From the NCBI RefSeq assembly GCF_034313845.1, contig NZ_JAVIWN010000003.1: a DNA stretch of 64,000 nt; one strand, given 5' to 3'. The translations under genes were made by a program, and so were the position numbers. Below the pieces are notes generated by a model. The model ran no database searches, was not told the DNA's origin, and saw only the letters and a program-made list of their open reading frames with translations. Below, in pieces: positions 45,948-54,689 of the stretch. Source of the DNA: Actimicrobium sp034313845 (GTDB lineage Bacteria; Pseudomonadota; Gammaproteobacteria; Burkholderiales; Burkholderiaceae_D). Every line of letters starts with the position of its first letter. Within the stretch, counting starts at the first letter, position 1.

Positions 45948-46188
45948 GGAATTTTATCGATCGAAAAGAGAAGTTTCGGGCTGCGTGACGTGGCAGCATG
46001 TGTCTGGCTTATATAATGGCATGTCGCGAAATTGCAATCTCGCTATGAGGACAACGACCTCAATCGTGCTCAGTACCTAATGTCTAGCCAAGATTATAGA
46101 CGAACATGACGATCTGGATTTGCCGTGGTGCAGCACCACCATTTAGCCCGTCGTGCCGTTATTTCTCGCCAAAAAGTAGCCAGGATTT
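45948..46188. promoter_or_regulatory. trxB/ftsK divergent control region
   Basis: 241 bp between divergent starts. A TATAAT hexamer at 46012-46017 could be the -10 box for ftsK; the -35 partner is unclear. No coding sequence is seen. Confidence 0.35.
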
Positions 46189-48525
46189 ATGAGTAAACCA
46201 AGTCAAGCCTATACCCGTAGCACAACCCCCCGTAACACTCAGCCGTTGCCGAGCCGGTTGGTACGCTTGCTGTCCGAAGCGCGCTGGCTGGTGCTCAGCG
46301 CAGTGGGTGTTTATCTGGTGCTGATCTTGTTGTCGTATTCAAGTACCGATCCGGGTTGGTCACATTCGAATGCGGTGCCGGACCTGCATAACTGGGGTGG
46401 TCCGATCGGGGCCTGGACTTCCGACCTGCTGCTTTATATTTTCGGGCTGTCGGCCTGGTGGTGGAGCGTGTTGCTGTTGCGCCTGGTGTTGAGCGGATAT
46501 CGCCGGCTCTCGCGTAAATATTTACTGCAAAAAGAACCGGAACCAGTCTATCGCCATGACAGCTTGATCCGTGGTGCCGGGTTTGCCTTGCTCCTGGCGG
46601 GCAGCGTCGCGATCGAACACTTGCGCCTGTATTCCTTTCGCGCAGCTCTACCGCACGGGCACGGTGGCGTGCTGGGCGAATTGATCGGTGGCGGCGCGCA
46701 GCATGCGTTCGGTTTTACTGGTGCGACCTTGTTCTTGCTGCTGTTGTTTGGCTTGGGGTTCAGCCTGTTTTTTCAGCTCTCGTGGCTGGCCGTGGCAGAA
46801 CGCATTGGCACGGGCATCGACATGCTGATCGACAGTGTGCGCAACCTGTTCGCCGCCTATCAGGACCGCAAGGTTGGTCAGGTTGCCGTGGTCAAGCGCG
46901 AGACCGTCGTGGTGCAGGAACGCACGCGCATTGTCGACGCGCCGCCGGTGCGCATCGAGCCACAGGTCGTCGCGATACCGCGCTCGGAGCGGGCTGAAAA
47001 GGAACGTCAGGTGTCGCTGTTCATCGATCATCCGGACTCCAACCTGCCGCCGATTTCGCTGCTCGATACGGCACCGCCGGCGCAGGTCACGGTCAGTGTC
47101 GAGACGCTGGAATTCACCAGTCGCCTGATCGAAAAGAAGCTGTCCGATTTTGGCGTTGTCGCCAAAGTGGTCGCGGCGCATCCGGGCCCGGTCATCACGC
47201 GCTACGAGATCGAACCGGCCACCGGCGTCAAGGGCAGCCAGATTGTTGGCCTCGCACGCGACCTGGCACGGTCGCTGTCACTGACTTCAATCCGCGTGGT
47301 TGAAACCATTCCCGGCAAAAATTACATGGGGCTAGAACTGCCAAATCCGAAACGGCAAATCGTGCGCCTGACCGAAATCATCAGTTCCAAAGTCTATAAC
47401 GATGGCGTGTCCAGTCTGACGATTGCACTGGGCAAGGATATCGCCGGCAACCCGGTCGTCGCCGACCTCGCCAAGATGCCGCATCTGCTGGTTGCCGGTA
47501 CCACCGGTTCCGGCAAATCGGTGGGGATCAATGCCACCATCCTGTCACTGCTCTACAAGTCTGACCCGAATCAGGTGCGCCTGATCCTGATCGATCCGAA
47601 GATGCTGGAGCTGTCGATTTACGAAGGGATTCCGCATTTGCTGGCACCGGTCGTGACCGACATGCGTCAGGCTGGTCACGCGTTGAACTGGGCAGTCGGC
47701 GAAATGGAACGGCGTTACAAGCTGATGAGCAAACTGGGCGTGCGCAATCTGGCTGGCTACAACCAGAAAATCATCGACGCCGACAAGCGCGAAGAAAAAA
47801 TTCCGAACCCGTTCAGCCTGACGCCGTACGCTCCCGAGCCGCTCGAAAAATTACCGACCATCGTCATCATCATCGACGAGCTGGCCGACCTGATGATGGT
47901 CGTCGGCAAGAAGGTCGAGGAACTGATCGCCCGTATCGCCCAGAAAGCCCGCGCTGCCGGTATCCATTTGATTCTCGCCACGCAGCGGCCATCGGTCGAT
48001 GTCATCACCGGTCTGATCAAGGCCAACATCCCGACGCGTATCGCGTTTCAGGTCAGCAGCAAGATCGACTCGCGCACGATTCTCGACCAGATGGGTGCCG
48101 AAGCACTGCTCGGCATGGGCGACATGCTGTACATGCCGCCCGGTACCGGCTTGCCGATTCGCGTGCATGGCGCGTTCGTCTCGGATGAAGAAGTCCATCG
48201 GGTTGTGGATCACCTGAAAGCCCAGGGCGAACCGAACTATATCGAGGGCATTCTCGAAGGCGGCGTGATGGAAGACGGTGGCGATGGTGCTGCCAGCGGC
48301 GAGGGTGTCGCCAGTGCCGAAGCCGATCCGATGTACGATCAGGCGGTGGCCATCGTCCTCAAGAATCGCCGCGCCTCGATCTCGCTGGTGCAGCGCCATT
48401 TGCGGATCGGCTACAATCGGGCCGCCCGCCTGCTCGAACAAATGGAGCAGAGCGGCCTGGTCTCCACCATGCAATCGAACGGCAATCGCGAAATCCTGGT
48501 TCCGGCCGGGGCTGCCGCAGAATAG
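46189..48525 (+). CDS. ftsK: DNA translocase FtsK
   Basis: Septal ATP-driven pump that aligns chromosome dimer sites at division. The 778-aa protein has four membrane segments in residues ~28-205, a short linker (~210-300), the motor with Walker A GTTGSGKS (near residue 440) and Walker B IIIDELADL (near 560), and the C-terminal winged gamma domain that reads KOPS (residues ~710-778). The linker is short compared with E. coli (1329 aa), as in many betaproteobacteria. lolA follows 6 bp downstream. Confidence 0.96.
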   Translation: MSKPSQAYTRSTTPRNTQPLPSRLVRLLSEARWLVLSAVGVYLVLILLSYSSTDPGWSHSNAVPDLHNWGGPIGAWTSDLLLYIFGLSAWWWSVLLLRLVLSGYRRLSRKYLLQKEPEPVYRHDSLIRGAGFALLLAGSVAIEHLRLYSFRAALPHGHGGVLGELIGGGAQHAFGFTGATLFLLLLFGLGFSLFFQLSWLAVAERIGTGIDMLIDSVRNLFAAYQDRKVGQVAVVKRETVVVQERTRIVDAPPVRIEPQVVAIPRSERAEKERQVSLFIDHPDSNLPPISLLDTAPPAQVTVSVETLEFTSRLIEKKLSDFGVVAKVVAAHPGPVITRYEIEPATGVKGSQIVGLARDLARSLSLTSIRVVETIPGKNYMGLELPNPKRQIVRLTEIISSKVYNDGVSSLTIALGKDIAGNPVVADLAKMPHLLVAGTTGSGKSVGINATILSLLYKSDPNQVRLILIDPKMLELSIYEGIPHLLAPVVTDMRQAGHALNWAVGEMERRYKLMSKLGVRNLAGYNQKIIDADKREEKIPNPFSLTPYAPEPLEKLPTIVIIIDELADLMMVVGKKVEELIARIAQKARAAGIHLILATQRPSVDVITGLIKANIPTRIAFQVSSKIDSRTILDQMGAEALLGMGDMLYMPPGTGLPIRVHGAFVSDEEVHRVVDHLKAQGEPNYIEGILEGGVMEDGGDGAASGEGVASAEADPMYDQAVAIVLKNRRASISLVQRHLRIGYNRAARLLEQMEQSGLVSTMQSNGNREILVPAGAAAE

Positions 48526-48531
48526 GACACC

Positions 48532-49203
48532 ATGCTTCCCCTCATCTACCGTTTTACCCGCTTCGCTGTTACCGCTGTTGTTCTGGCCGCGCCACTGGCA
48601 CTACACGCCGCTGCACTCGATCAGTTCAAGTCGTTCGTCGCTGGCACACAGTCTGCCAAAGGCGAATTCAGCCAGCGTCTGGTCCGGTCGGATTCCGTCG
48701 GCAAAGGCGGCGCTGCTGCCACGGCACCGAGCGTCAAAGTCTCGACGCCATCGACCGGCACCTTCGTGTTTGCCCGACCAGGCAAGTTTATCTGGACCTA
48801 CCTGAAGCCCTACGACCAGGTGCTGCAAGCCGATGGCGAGAACCTGTTTATCTACGACAAGGATCTCAATCAGGTGACGGCGCGCAAGCTTGGCGATGCG
48901 ATCGGTTCGTCACCAGCTGCCATCCTGTTTGGCAGCAATGACCTCGACAAGAATTTCACGCTGAAAGAAGCCGGTACCCGCGAGGGCATCGAATGGCTCG
49001 ATGCGAGGCCGAAATCGAAGGACACCACGTTTGAGCATATCGGCATCGGCTTGCGCGACGGCGTGCCGGTTGCCATGGAATTGCGCGACACCTTCGGCCA
49101 GACGTCGATACTGACCTTCACGCGATTCGAGCGCAACCCGGTGCTTGCCGCCGATCAGTTCAAGTTCGTCATCCCCAAGGGTGCTGATGTCAACCGACAA
49201 TAA
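48532..49203 (+). CDS. lolA: Outer-membrane lipoprotein carrier LolA
   Basis: Periplasmic chaperone that ferries lipoproteins from LolCDE to the outer membrane. The 223-aa protein has a signal peptide (cleavage near residue 26, HAAALDQF) and the LolA core (GEFSQRLV, GTFVFARPGKFIWTY). A Gly/Ala-rich insertion (GKGGAAATAPS) widens the first loop, as often in Burkholderiales. It sits in the usual ftsK-lolA-rarA run. Confidence 0.95.
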   Translation: MLPLIYRFTRFAVTAVVLAAPLALHAAALDQFKSFVAGTQSAKGEFSQRLVRSDSVGKGGAAATAPSVKVSTPSTGTFVFARPGKFIWTYLKPYDQVLQADGENLFIYDKDLNQVTARKLGDAIGSSPAAILFGSNDLDKNFTLKEAGTREGIEWLDARPKSKDTTFEHIGIGLRDGVPVAMELRDTFGQTSILTFTRFERNPVLAADQFKFVIPKGADVNRQ

Positions 49204-49224
49204 CGGTTGGCGATTGAGTCGGTC

Positions 49225-50520
49225 ATGAGCGCCGCACCGCTGGCAGAACGGCTGCGCCCGAAAACGCTGGATCAGGTAATCGGCCAGCAGCATTTGCTCG
49301 GGCCGGGCAAGCCGCTGCGGGTTGCGTTTGAATCGGGCGAGCCGCATTCGATGATTCTGTGGGGCCCGCCAGGTGTTGGCAAGACCACGTTGGCGCGGTT
49401 GATGGCTGACAGTTTTGCGGCGGATTTCATCGCGCTGTCGGCAGTGCTGTCAGGCGTCAAGGACATCCGCGAGGCCGTTGAGCGGGCCCAACTCTCGCGC
49501 GGAGCGATGGGGCGGCGCACGATTTTATTCGTTGATGAAGTCCACCGTTTCAACAAGAGCCAGCAGGACGCTTTCTTGCCGCATGTCGAAAGCGGCCTGT
49601 TCACCTTCATCGGTGCCACCACCGAAAATCCCAGCTTTGAAGTCAATGGCGCGCTGCTCTCGCGCGCTGCGGTGTATGTGCTCAAATCGTTGACCGAAGA
49701 GGATCTCGCGCAGTTGCTTGATCGTGCCTGCCGCGATCTGCTCGACGGCTTGCAGTTTGCCGACGATGCCAAAACCACGCTGGTGGCGAGTGCCGATGGC
49801 GATGGCCGCAAGCTGCTCAATAATCTTGAAATCGTGGCCCGTGCGGCAGCGGCAAAAGGCGTCGTGCTGGTCGATGCCGCGTTGCTGTCGGAGTGCCTCG
49901 GCGACGCGCTGCGGCGATTCGACAAGGGCGGCGACACCTTCTACGATCAGATTTCGGCACTGCATAAATCGGTGCGCGGCTCGAATCCGGATGCGTCGCT
50001 GTACTGGCTGGTACGCATGCTCGATGGCGGTGCCGATCCGCGTTATCTGGCGCGCCGGTTGATCCGCATGGCCAGTGAAGACATCGGTCTGGCCGACCCG
50101 CGCGCGTTGCGCCTGACACTCGATGCGACCGAAACCTACGAACGGCTTGGTTCGCCCGAGGGTGAGCTGGCGCTGGCCGAAGCGGTGATTTATCTGGCGT
50201 GCGCGGCCAAGTCGAACGCGGTGTACAACGCTTACAACGCGGCCCGTGCGTTCGTCGCCAAGGACAAGTCGCGTCCGGTACCCGAGCATCTACGTAATGC
50301 GCCGACCAAGTTGATGAAGGAACTCGGTTACGGCAAGCTGTACCGCTATGCGCATGATGAGCCGGACGCGTTTGCCGCTGGCGAAACCTACCTGCCGGAG
50401 GGCATGGAAGGGATGCAGTGGTACAAGCCGACACCGCGCGGCCTCGAAGGAAAAATTTCGGAGAAGCTCATTTTTCTGAAAAATCTCGACCAGACGGCGC
50501 GCAAGCACGACAAGAAGTGA
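49225..50520 (+). CDS. rarA: Replication-associated recombination protein RarA
   Basis: AAA+ ATPase related to clamp loaders and eukaryotic WRNIP1, acting at stalled forks. The 431-aa protein has Walker A GPPGVGKTT, Walker B LFVDEVHRF, sensor 1 GATTENP and the C-terminal tetramerisation region (NAYNAARAFV). ATG 49225 is preferred over an in-frame TTG at 49207. Conserved placement between lolA and serS. Confidence 0.95.
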   Translation: MSAAPLAERLRPKTLDQVIGQQHLLGPGKPLRVAFESGEPHSMILWGPPGVGKTTLARLMADSFAADFIALSAVLSGVKDIREAVERAQLSRGAMGRRTILFVDEVHRFNKSQQDAFLPHVESGLFTFIGATTENPSFEVNGALLSRAAVYVLKSLTEEDLAQLLDRACRDLLDGLQFADDAKTTLVASADGDGRKLLNNLEIVARAAAAKGVVLVDAALLSECLGDALRRFDKGGDTFYDQISALHKSVRGSNPDASLYWLVRMLDGGADPRYLARRLIRMASEDIGLADPRALRLTLDATETYERLGSPEGELALAEAVIYLACAAKSNAVYNAYNAARAFVAKDKSRPVPEHLRNAPTKLMKELGYGKLYRYAHDEPDAFAAGETYLPEGMEGMQWYKPTPRGLEGKISEKLIFLKNLDQTARKHDKK

Positions 50521-50581
50521 ACTGCCTGACGCGGTGCTGTTGGTACAATGACGCCACACAAATCCGACTCCGGCACCCCAC

Positions 50582-51877
50582 ATGATCGACATCCAACTCC
50601 TCCGCAAAGACATTGATAATGTCGCTGTCCGCCTGGCCACCCGCAAGTACGTGCTCGATGTTGCCGGCTTTAACCTTCTTGAAGGCGAGCGCAAGCAAAT
50701 CCAGATGCGCGCCGAAGACTTGCAGAGCAAGCGCAATGCGCTGTCGAAGCAGATCGGTATGCTCAAGGGCAAAGGCGAGGACAGTAGCGCAGTGATGGCC
50801 GAGGTCGCTGGCATTGCCGATGAACTGAAATCGTCGGGTGACCGCCTCGAAGTCGTTCAGCATCAACTCAGCGAGTTCATGCTGCAGATTCCTAACCTGC
50901 CACATGAATCCACGCCCATCGGCAAGGAAGAAGCCGATAACGTCGAAGTGCGTCGCGTTGGTACGCCGCGCAATGTCGATTTTACGGTGCAGGATCATGT
51001 CGATATTGGCGCTCCGCTGGGGCTCGATTTTGATGTGGCGGTGAAGCTGACCGGTTCGCGCTTCTCGGTGATGAAAGGCGGTATCGCCCGTCTGCACCGT
51101 GCGCTGGCGCAGTTCATGCTCGACACGCACACCGGCGAACATGGTTACACCGAGTGCTACACCCCATACATCGTCAATGCCGACTCGCTGCGTGGTACCG
51201 GCCAGTTACCCAAGTTTGAAGCCGACCTGTTTGCGGTAAAAAAGGGCGGCCAGGAAGGCGAGGGCGAGACGCTCTATTTGATTCCGACTTCGGAAGTCTC
51301 GTTGACCAACATCGTGCGCGACCAGATCCTTGCGCTCGATGCCTTGCCCGTCAAGATGACGGCGCACACCCCCTGTTTTCGGTCGGAAGCCGGCACCTAT
51401 GGTCGCGACACACGCGGCATGATTCGCCAGCATCAGTTCGACAAGGTCGAGTTGGTGCAGGTCGTGCATCCGGAGCAGTCGTTCGCCGTACTTGAAGAGA
51501 TGGTCGGCCACGCCGAAACCATCCTGCAAAAGCTGGGTCTGCCGTATCGCGTAGTGAGCTTGTGTACCGGCGACATCGGCTTCTCGGCAACCAAGACCTA
51601 TGACATCGAAGTCTGGTTGCCAGCGCAAAAAACCTACCGCGAAATCTCTTCGCTATCGAATTGCGAGTGCTTTCAGGCGCGCCGGATGCAGGCCCGTTTC
51701 CGGAATGCGCAGGGCAAACCGGAGCTAGTACATACCTTGAACGGTTCCGGCCTGGCGGTGGGACGTACGCTGGTGGCCGTGCTGGAGAATTTTCAGCAGG
51801 CTGATGGCAGCGTTGATATTCCGGAAGTGTTGTGGAATTACATGGGTGGGCTCAAACGGCTGGTTGCGGCACGCTGA
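50582..51877 (+). CDS. serS: Seryl-tRNA synthetase
   Basis: Charges tRNA-Ser with serine. The 431-aa enzyme has the N-terminal tRNA-binding coiled-coil (residues ~25-105) and the three class II motifs: motif 1 around LHRALAQFML, motif 2 FRSEAGTYGRDTRGMIRQHQF and motif 3 GSGLAVGRTLVAVLEN. Full length. A hairpin repeat follows 11 bp after the stop and may serve as terminator. Confidence 0.97.
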   Translation: MIDIQLLRKDIDNVAVRLATRKYVLDVAGFNLLEGERKQIQMRAEDLQSKRNALSKQIGMLKGKGEDSSAVMAEVAGIADELKSSGDRLEVVQHQLSEFMLQIPNLPHESTPIGKEEADNVEVRRVGTPRNVDFTVQDHVDIGAPLGLDFDVAVKLTGSRFSVMKGGIARLHRALAQFMLDTHTGEHGYTECYTPYIVNADSLRGTGQLPKFEADLFAVKKGGQEGEGETLYLIPTSEVSLTNIVRDQILALDALPVKMTAHTPCFRSEAGTYGRDTRGMIRQHQFDKVELVQVVHPEQSFAVLEEMVGHAETILQKLGLPYRVVSLCTGDIGFSATKTYDIEVWLPAQKTYREISSLSNCECFQARRMQARFRNAQGKPELVHTLNGSGLAVGRTLVAVLENFQQADGSVDIPEVLWNYMGGLKRLVAAR

Positions 51878-51887
51878 TTCTGTGTGC

Positions 51888-51914
51888 GGTGCAATGCCCT
51901 TCGGGCATTGCACC
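51888..51914. repeat. Dispersed hairpin repeat, copy 3
   Basis: GGTGCAATGCCC, TTC, GGGCATTGCACC: in this copy the arms extend to 12 bp. It follows serS and directly abuts the 190-bp tandem duplication. Confidence 0.8.
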
Positions 51915-52287
51915 CTTGTATGCTGTTTTTAACGGTTGATTTTGATTAGATTGATGTGGCATCAAAGATATCGGAAAGAGCGCGTAGCGCGACTGTAGGT
52001 ATCTTTGATGCGGCACTTCGGTCTTCTTGGATAGCCGTTCGGAAAAGTGCAGACCAGCGCCATTGGCGTAACCTGCAAGAGTTCATTGGGGAAGCCGTTG
52101 CACCCTTGTATGCTGTTTTTAACGGTTGATTTTGATTAGATTGATGTGGCATCAAAGATATCGGAAAGAGCGCGTAGCGCGACTGTAGGTATCTTTGATG
52201 CGGCACTTCGGTCTTCTTGGATAGCCGTTCGGAAAAGTGCAGACCAGCGCCATTGGCGTAACCTGCAAGAGTTCATTGGGGAAGCCG
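51908..52287. repeat. Perfect 190-bp tandem duplication
   Basis: Two identical 190-bp units (51908-52097 and 52098-52287), each starting TTGCACCCTTG; a third start (TTGCACCCT) at 52288 runs into the IS110 element. Each unit holds an 11-bp inverted repeat CATCAAAGATA/TATCTTTGATG around a 25-nt AGCGCG-rich middle. No coding sequence is evident. It occupies most of the serS-transposase gap. Confidence 0.95.
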
Positions 52288-52296
52288 TTGCACCCT

Positions 52297-52464
52297 TAAG
52301 CCGGACCGTGTGTCCGAGCTTGTTCTGTAGATTGGCTCCCCGCCCTATTCGCCAATGCCGTGGAGTATCGAAGGCTTAGAGCCTGTATCGACAAGGATGG
52401 CAGGCGCGTATGCAGGGTCGGAGAACCAGTGAACAGTGTAGTCCACTCACAAGGAGAAAGCATC
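52297..52464 (+). ncRNA. Candidate bridge RNA region of the IS110 element
   Basis: IS110-group elements encode a ~150-180-nt bridge RNA in the left end that guides donor and target pairing (known for IS621). This 168-nt leader has the right size and place and several short stems (for example ACCGTGTGTCCG, GAGCC...). I could not assign target or donor loops with confidence. Confidence 0.35.
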
Positions 52465-53487
52465 ATGACTTCCATCACGCACAAAAAAGTGTTTGCCGGT
52501 ATCGATGTCGGCGCCGCTGAACTGGTTCTGGTTTTGCGTACAGGCGAGAAGTCCAGCCCAGCACAGTCGTTTCCCAATACCCCTGCCCACCACCGTCGGC
52601 TGCTGCAGAAGCTGGCAGCCAGCCCGGACTGTACGGTCTGTCTGGAGGCCACTGGCGTCTACTCGATGGATGTGACCATCGCGCTCCACGATGCCGGAAT
52701 TCCGCTCATGGTGATTAATCCACAGCGCTCGCATAACTTTGCCAAGGTGCTGGGCAAGCACAGCAAAACCGATAACGTCGATGCCGATACCCTGGCGCAG
52801 TTCGCCCAGCGCATGCCTTTCCAGCCTTGGGTGCGCCCCACCGACGCAGTTCTGGCCTTGAGAGCATTCTCACGCCGCATCCATGCCCTGACCGATCTAA
52901 AAACCATCTCGAAAAATCAGTCGCATGCCCTGTCATTTATTGCCAGCACTCCCAAAGTGGTCATGCAAGACGTGGCACTGGCTGTGACGCAACTCGAAAA
53001 ACGTCTCGCCATCTTGACGGCAGCAACTCTCGAACTCATTCACGCCACCCCGGAGTTGCTGGCCCCATTTACGCTCCTGCTGGGCGTCAAAGGCATCGCC
53101 AATACCAGTGCCATCGCCTTGCTCGGCGAGCTGCTCTTGCTGCCTGCTGGACTGTCTCATGCGCAATGGGTCAAGTTCGCCGGGCTCGATCCGAAACACT
53201 TTCGCTCCGGCACCAGCGTTGATAAAAAAGCGCGCATTTCCAAGGCCGGCAATCACTACATTCGCGCCGCCTTGTACATGCCCGCTCTGAGCGCAAAGGC
53301 CCATGATCCGTACGTCAAAGCCTATTTCGAACATCTCATCGGCATGGGCAAAACCCCCATGCAGGGCGTCTGCGCCGTGATGCGCAAACTGCTGCACGCT
53401 TTGCACGGAATGCTTACCAACAATCAGCCTTTTGATAACACGCGATTCTATGCGGTCCCTGCTCAAATGATTCGCTCTTCAACCTGA
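52465..53487 (+). CDS. IS110-family transposase
   Basis: A 340-aa DEDD recombinase. The N-terminal RuvC-like domain has FAGIDVGAAE (first Asp), LEATGVYS (Glu) and TDNVDADTLAQ (Asp pair); the C-terminal domain has LLGVKGIANTSA and RISKAGNHYIRAALYMPAL with the conserved Ser. ATG 52465 has AAGGAGAAAG upstream. Full length, so the element may be active. Confidence 0.93.
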   Translation: MTSITHKKVFAGIDVGAAELVLVLRTGEKSSPAQSFPNTPAHHRRLLQKLAASPDCTVCLEATGVYSMDVTIALHDAGIPLMVINPQRSHNFAKVLGKHSKTDNVDADTLAQFAQRMPFQPWVRPTDAVLALRAFSRRIHALTDLKTISKNQSHALSFIASTPKVVMQDVALAVTQLEKRLAILTAATLELIHATPELLAPFTLLLGVKGIANTSAIALLGELLLLPAGLSHAQWVKFAGLDPKHFRSGTSVDKKARISKAGNHYIRAALYMPALSAKAHDPYVKAYFEHLIGMGKTPMQGVCAVMRKLLHALHGMLTNNQPFDNTRFYAVPAQMIRSST

Positions 53488-53513
53488 AAAAGGCTTGCTT
53501 TTGAACAGAGTAT

Positions 53514-53611
53514 CTACGTGACTGAGTCTGTGCGCGATGCAATGCCCTTCGGTTATTGCACCCTACGTGACTGAGTCTGTGCGCGGTGCAATGCCCTTCG
53601 GTTATTGCACC
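53514..53611. repeat. Tandem 49-bp unit with dispersed hairpin copies 4 and 5
   Basis: Two 49-bp units (53514-53562, 53563-53611) differing at one base, each CTACGTGACTGAGTCTGTGC followed by the hairpin GRTGCAAT...ATTGCACC. The first unit abuts the IS110 right end. They lie between the transposase and the convergent SDR gene. Confidence 0.9.
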
Positions 53612-53656
53612 GAATCGTCGAATAAATTCCCCGGAAAAATCAGACATCAATCAGCC

Positions 53657-54388
53657 TCAAGGCGCCACTTGCAACACCGGTCGCAGCAAGATTTCCTCGA
53701 CCAGCACATTGCCCGGCTGGGCAAACGCATACACCAGTGCCTGAGCCACGTTCTCGGAAGTCAGTGCATCAAGTTGCTGGCGTCGGGCGTCAAGCGCTTC
53801 GTTGACGTTGTGACCGAATTCGGTCCATACCGCGCCCGGTTCGATGATGGTGACGCGGATGCGTTCCGGGCCGAGTTCCTTGCGTAGTGCATCGTGGAAG
53901 CCGCCAACGGCAAACTTGGTGGCGCTGTAGACCGACCAGTTCTCAACGCCATATCGACCGCCAACGCTGGACACCGAACAAATCATCGCGCCTTCGCGGC
54001 CTCGCAGTAGCGGGATCGCTGCCTGGCTGCAGTTCAGGACACCATAGAGGTTGGCATCGATCATCTGTTTCCAGTCTTCCGGATCACTGGTTTCGAATTT
54101 TACACTGATTCCTAAACCTGCATTATTAAACAGCAGATCAAGTCCGCCGAAGCGTTCGCGTACCAGCGTGAACAGGGCGGCGACCTGCTTCGCGTCAGCC
54201 ACATCCGTTTCGACAACGGTGACTGCATCGCCCAGTTCGGCGGCGAGTTCCTCCATTCTTTCCCGGCGGCGTGCCGCCAGCACGACATGCACGCCTTCCT
54301 GTACCAGCAAGCGGGCTGCGGCTGCACCAATACCGCTTGAGGCACCGGTGACGATAGCGATTTTTCCGTTCAGGTTCTGCATTTTCAT
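53657..54388 (-). CDS. SDR-family oxidoreductase
   Basis: NAD(P)-dependent short-chain dehydrogenase of 243 aa. Cofactor motif TGASSGIG (residues ~15-22), NNAG, catalytic Ser in SVSSVGG, and YSATK (Tyr, Lys). The AARRRERM after the second strand favours NADP. The group resembles YdfG/serine-dehydrogenase-like proteins; substrate unknown. GGAG lies 8 bp before the ATG. Monocistronic. Confidence 0.92.
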   Translation of the reverse strand: MKMQNLNGKIAIVTGASSGIGAAAARLLVQEGVHVVLAARRRERMEELAAELGDAVTVVETDVADAKQVAALFTLVRERFGGLDLLFNNAGLGISVKFETSDPEDWKQMIDANLYGVLNCSQAAIPLLRGREGAMICSVSSVGGRYGVENWSVYSATKFAVGGFHDALRKELGPERIRVTIIEPGAVWTEFGHNVNEALDARRQQLDALTSENVAQALVYAFAQPGNVLVEEILLRPVLQVAP

Positions 54389-54689
54389 TAATCATTCTCC
54401 ATGGTGTTAATGCGTACTGATTAATCCCTATTTCCGTAATGGCATTGATGGATTAAAAATTTATTAATTGATAAAAGACTCTGAGTTATTTATTTTCGGA
54501 AAGTTCAATAAATAAATAATGAGGATAATTACGCAGTATTTCGGTTGCCTGTGAAAAAATTAAATGCGTGCTACGATCATTGAGTAATGGAATTTAACGC
54601 ATTTCATTTGGTCGACATATCAATCAAAATCTAATTTTGCTGAAATGTTTCCATTCATTAATTTATTAAGTAAATAAGACAGGCTAATC
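54389..54689. promoter_or_regulatory. AT-rich divergent intergenic region
   Basis: 301 bp, clearly AT-richer than its surroundings, between divergent SDR and outer-membrane genes. It probably holds both promoters. I see no gene and no clear operator. Confidence 0.4.

Larger units (their letters stand above)
52297..53515 (+). mobile_element. IS110-family insertion sequence
   Basis: About 1.22 kb: a 168-bp non-coding left end, one transposase gene and a 26-bp right end. Borders are inferred from flanks: left flank ...TTGCACCCT, right flank CTACGTGACTGAG..., which joined at a shared CT give TTGCACCCTACGTGACTG, a sequence found intact at 53555-53572. There are no terminal inverted repeats and no target duplication beyond the CT core, as expected for IS110-group elements. 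The long left end and short right end also fit that group. Confidence 0.8.

Noticed and set aside
51908..52287. 190-bp units as a second IS110 left end
   Set aside because: They share only the TTGCACCCT start with the element; the following bases differ completely from the IS left end.
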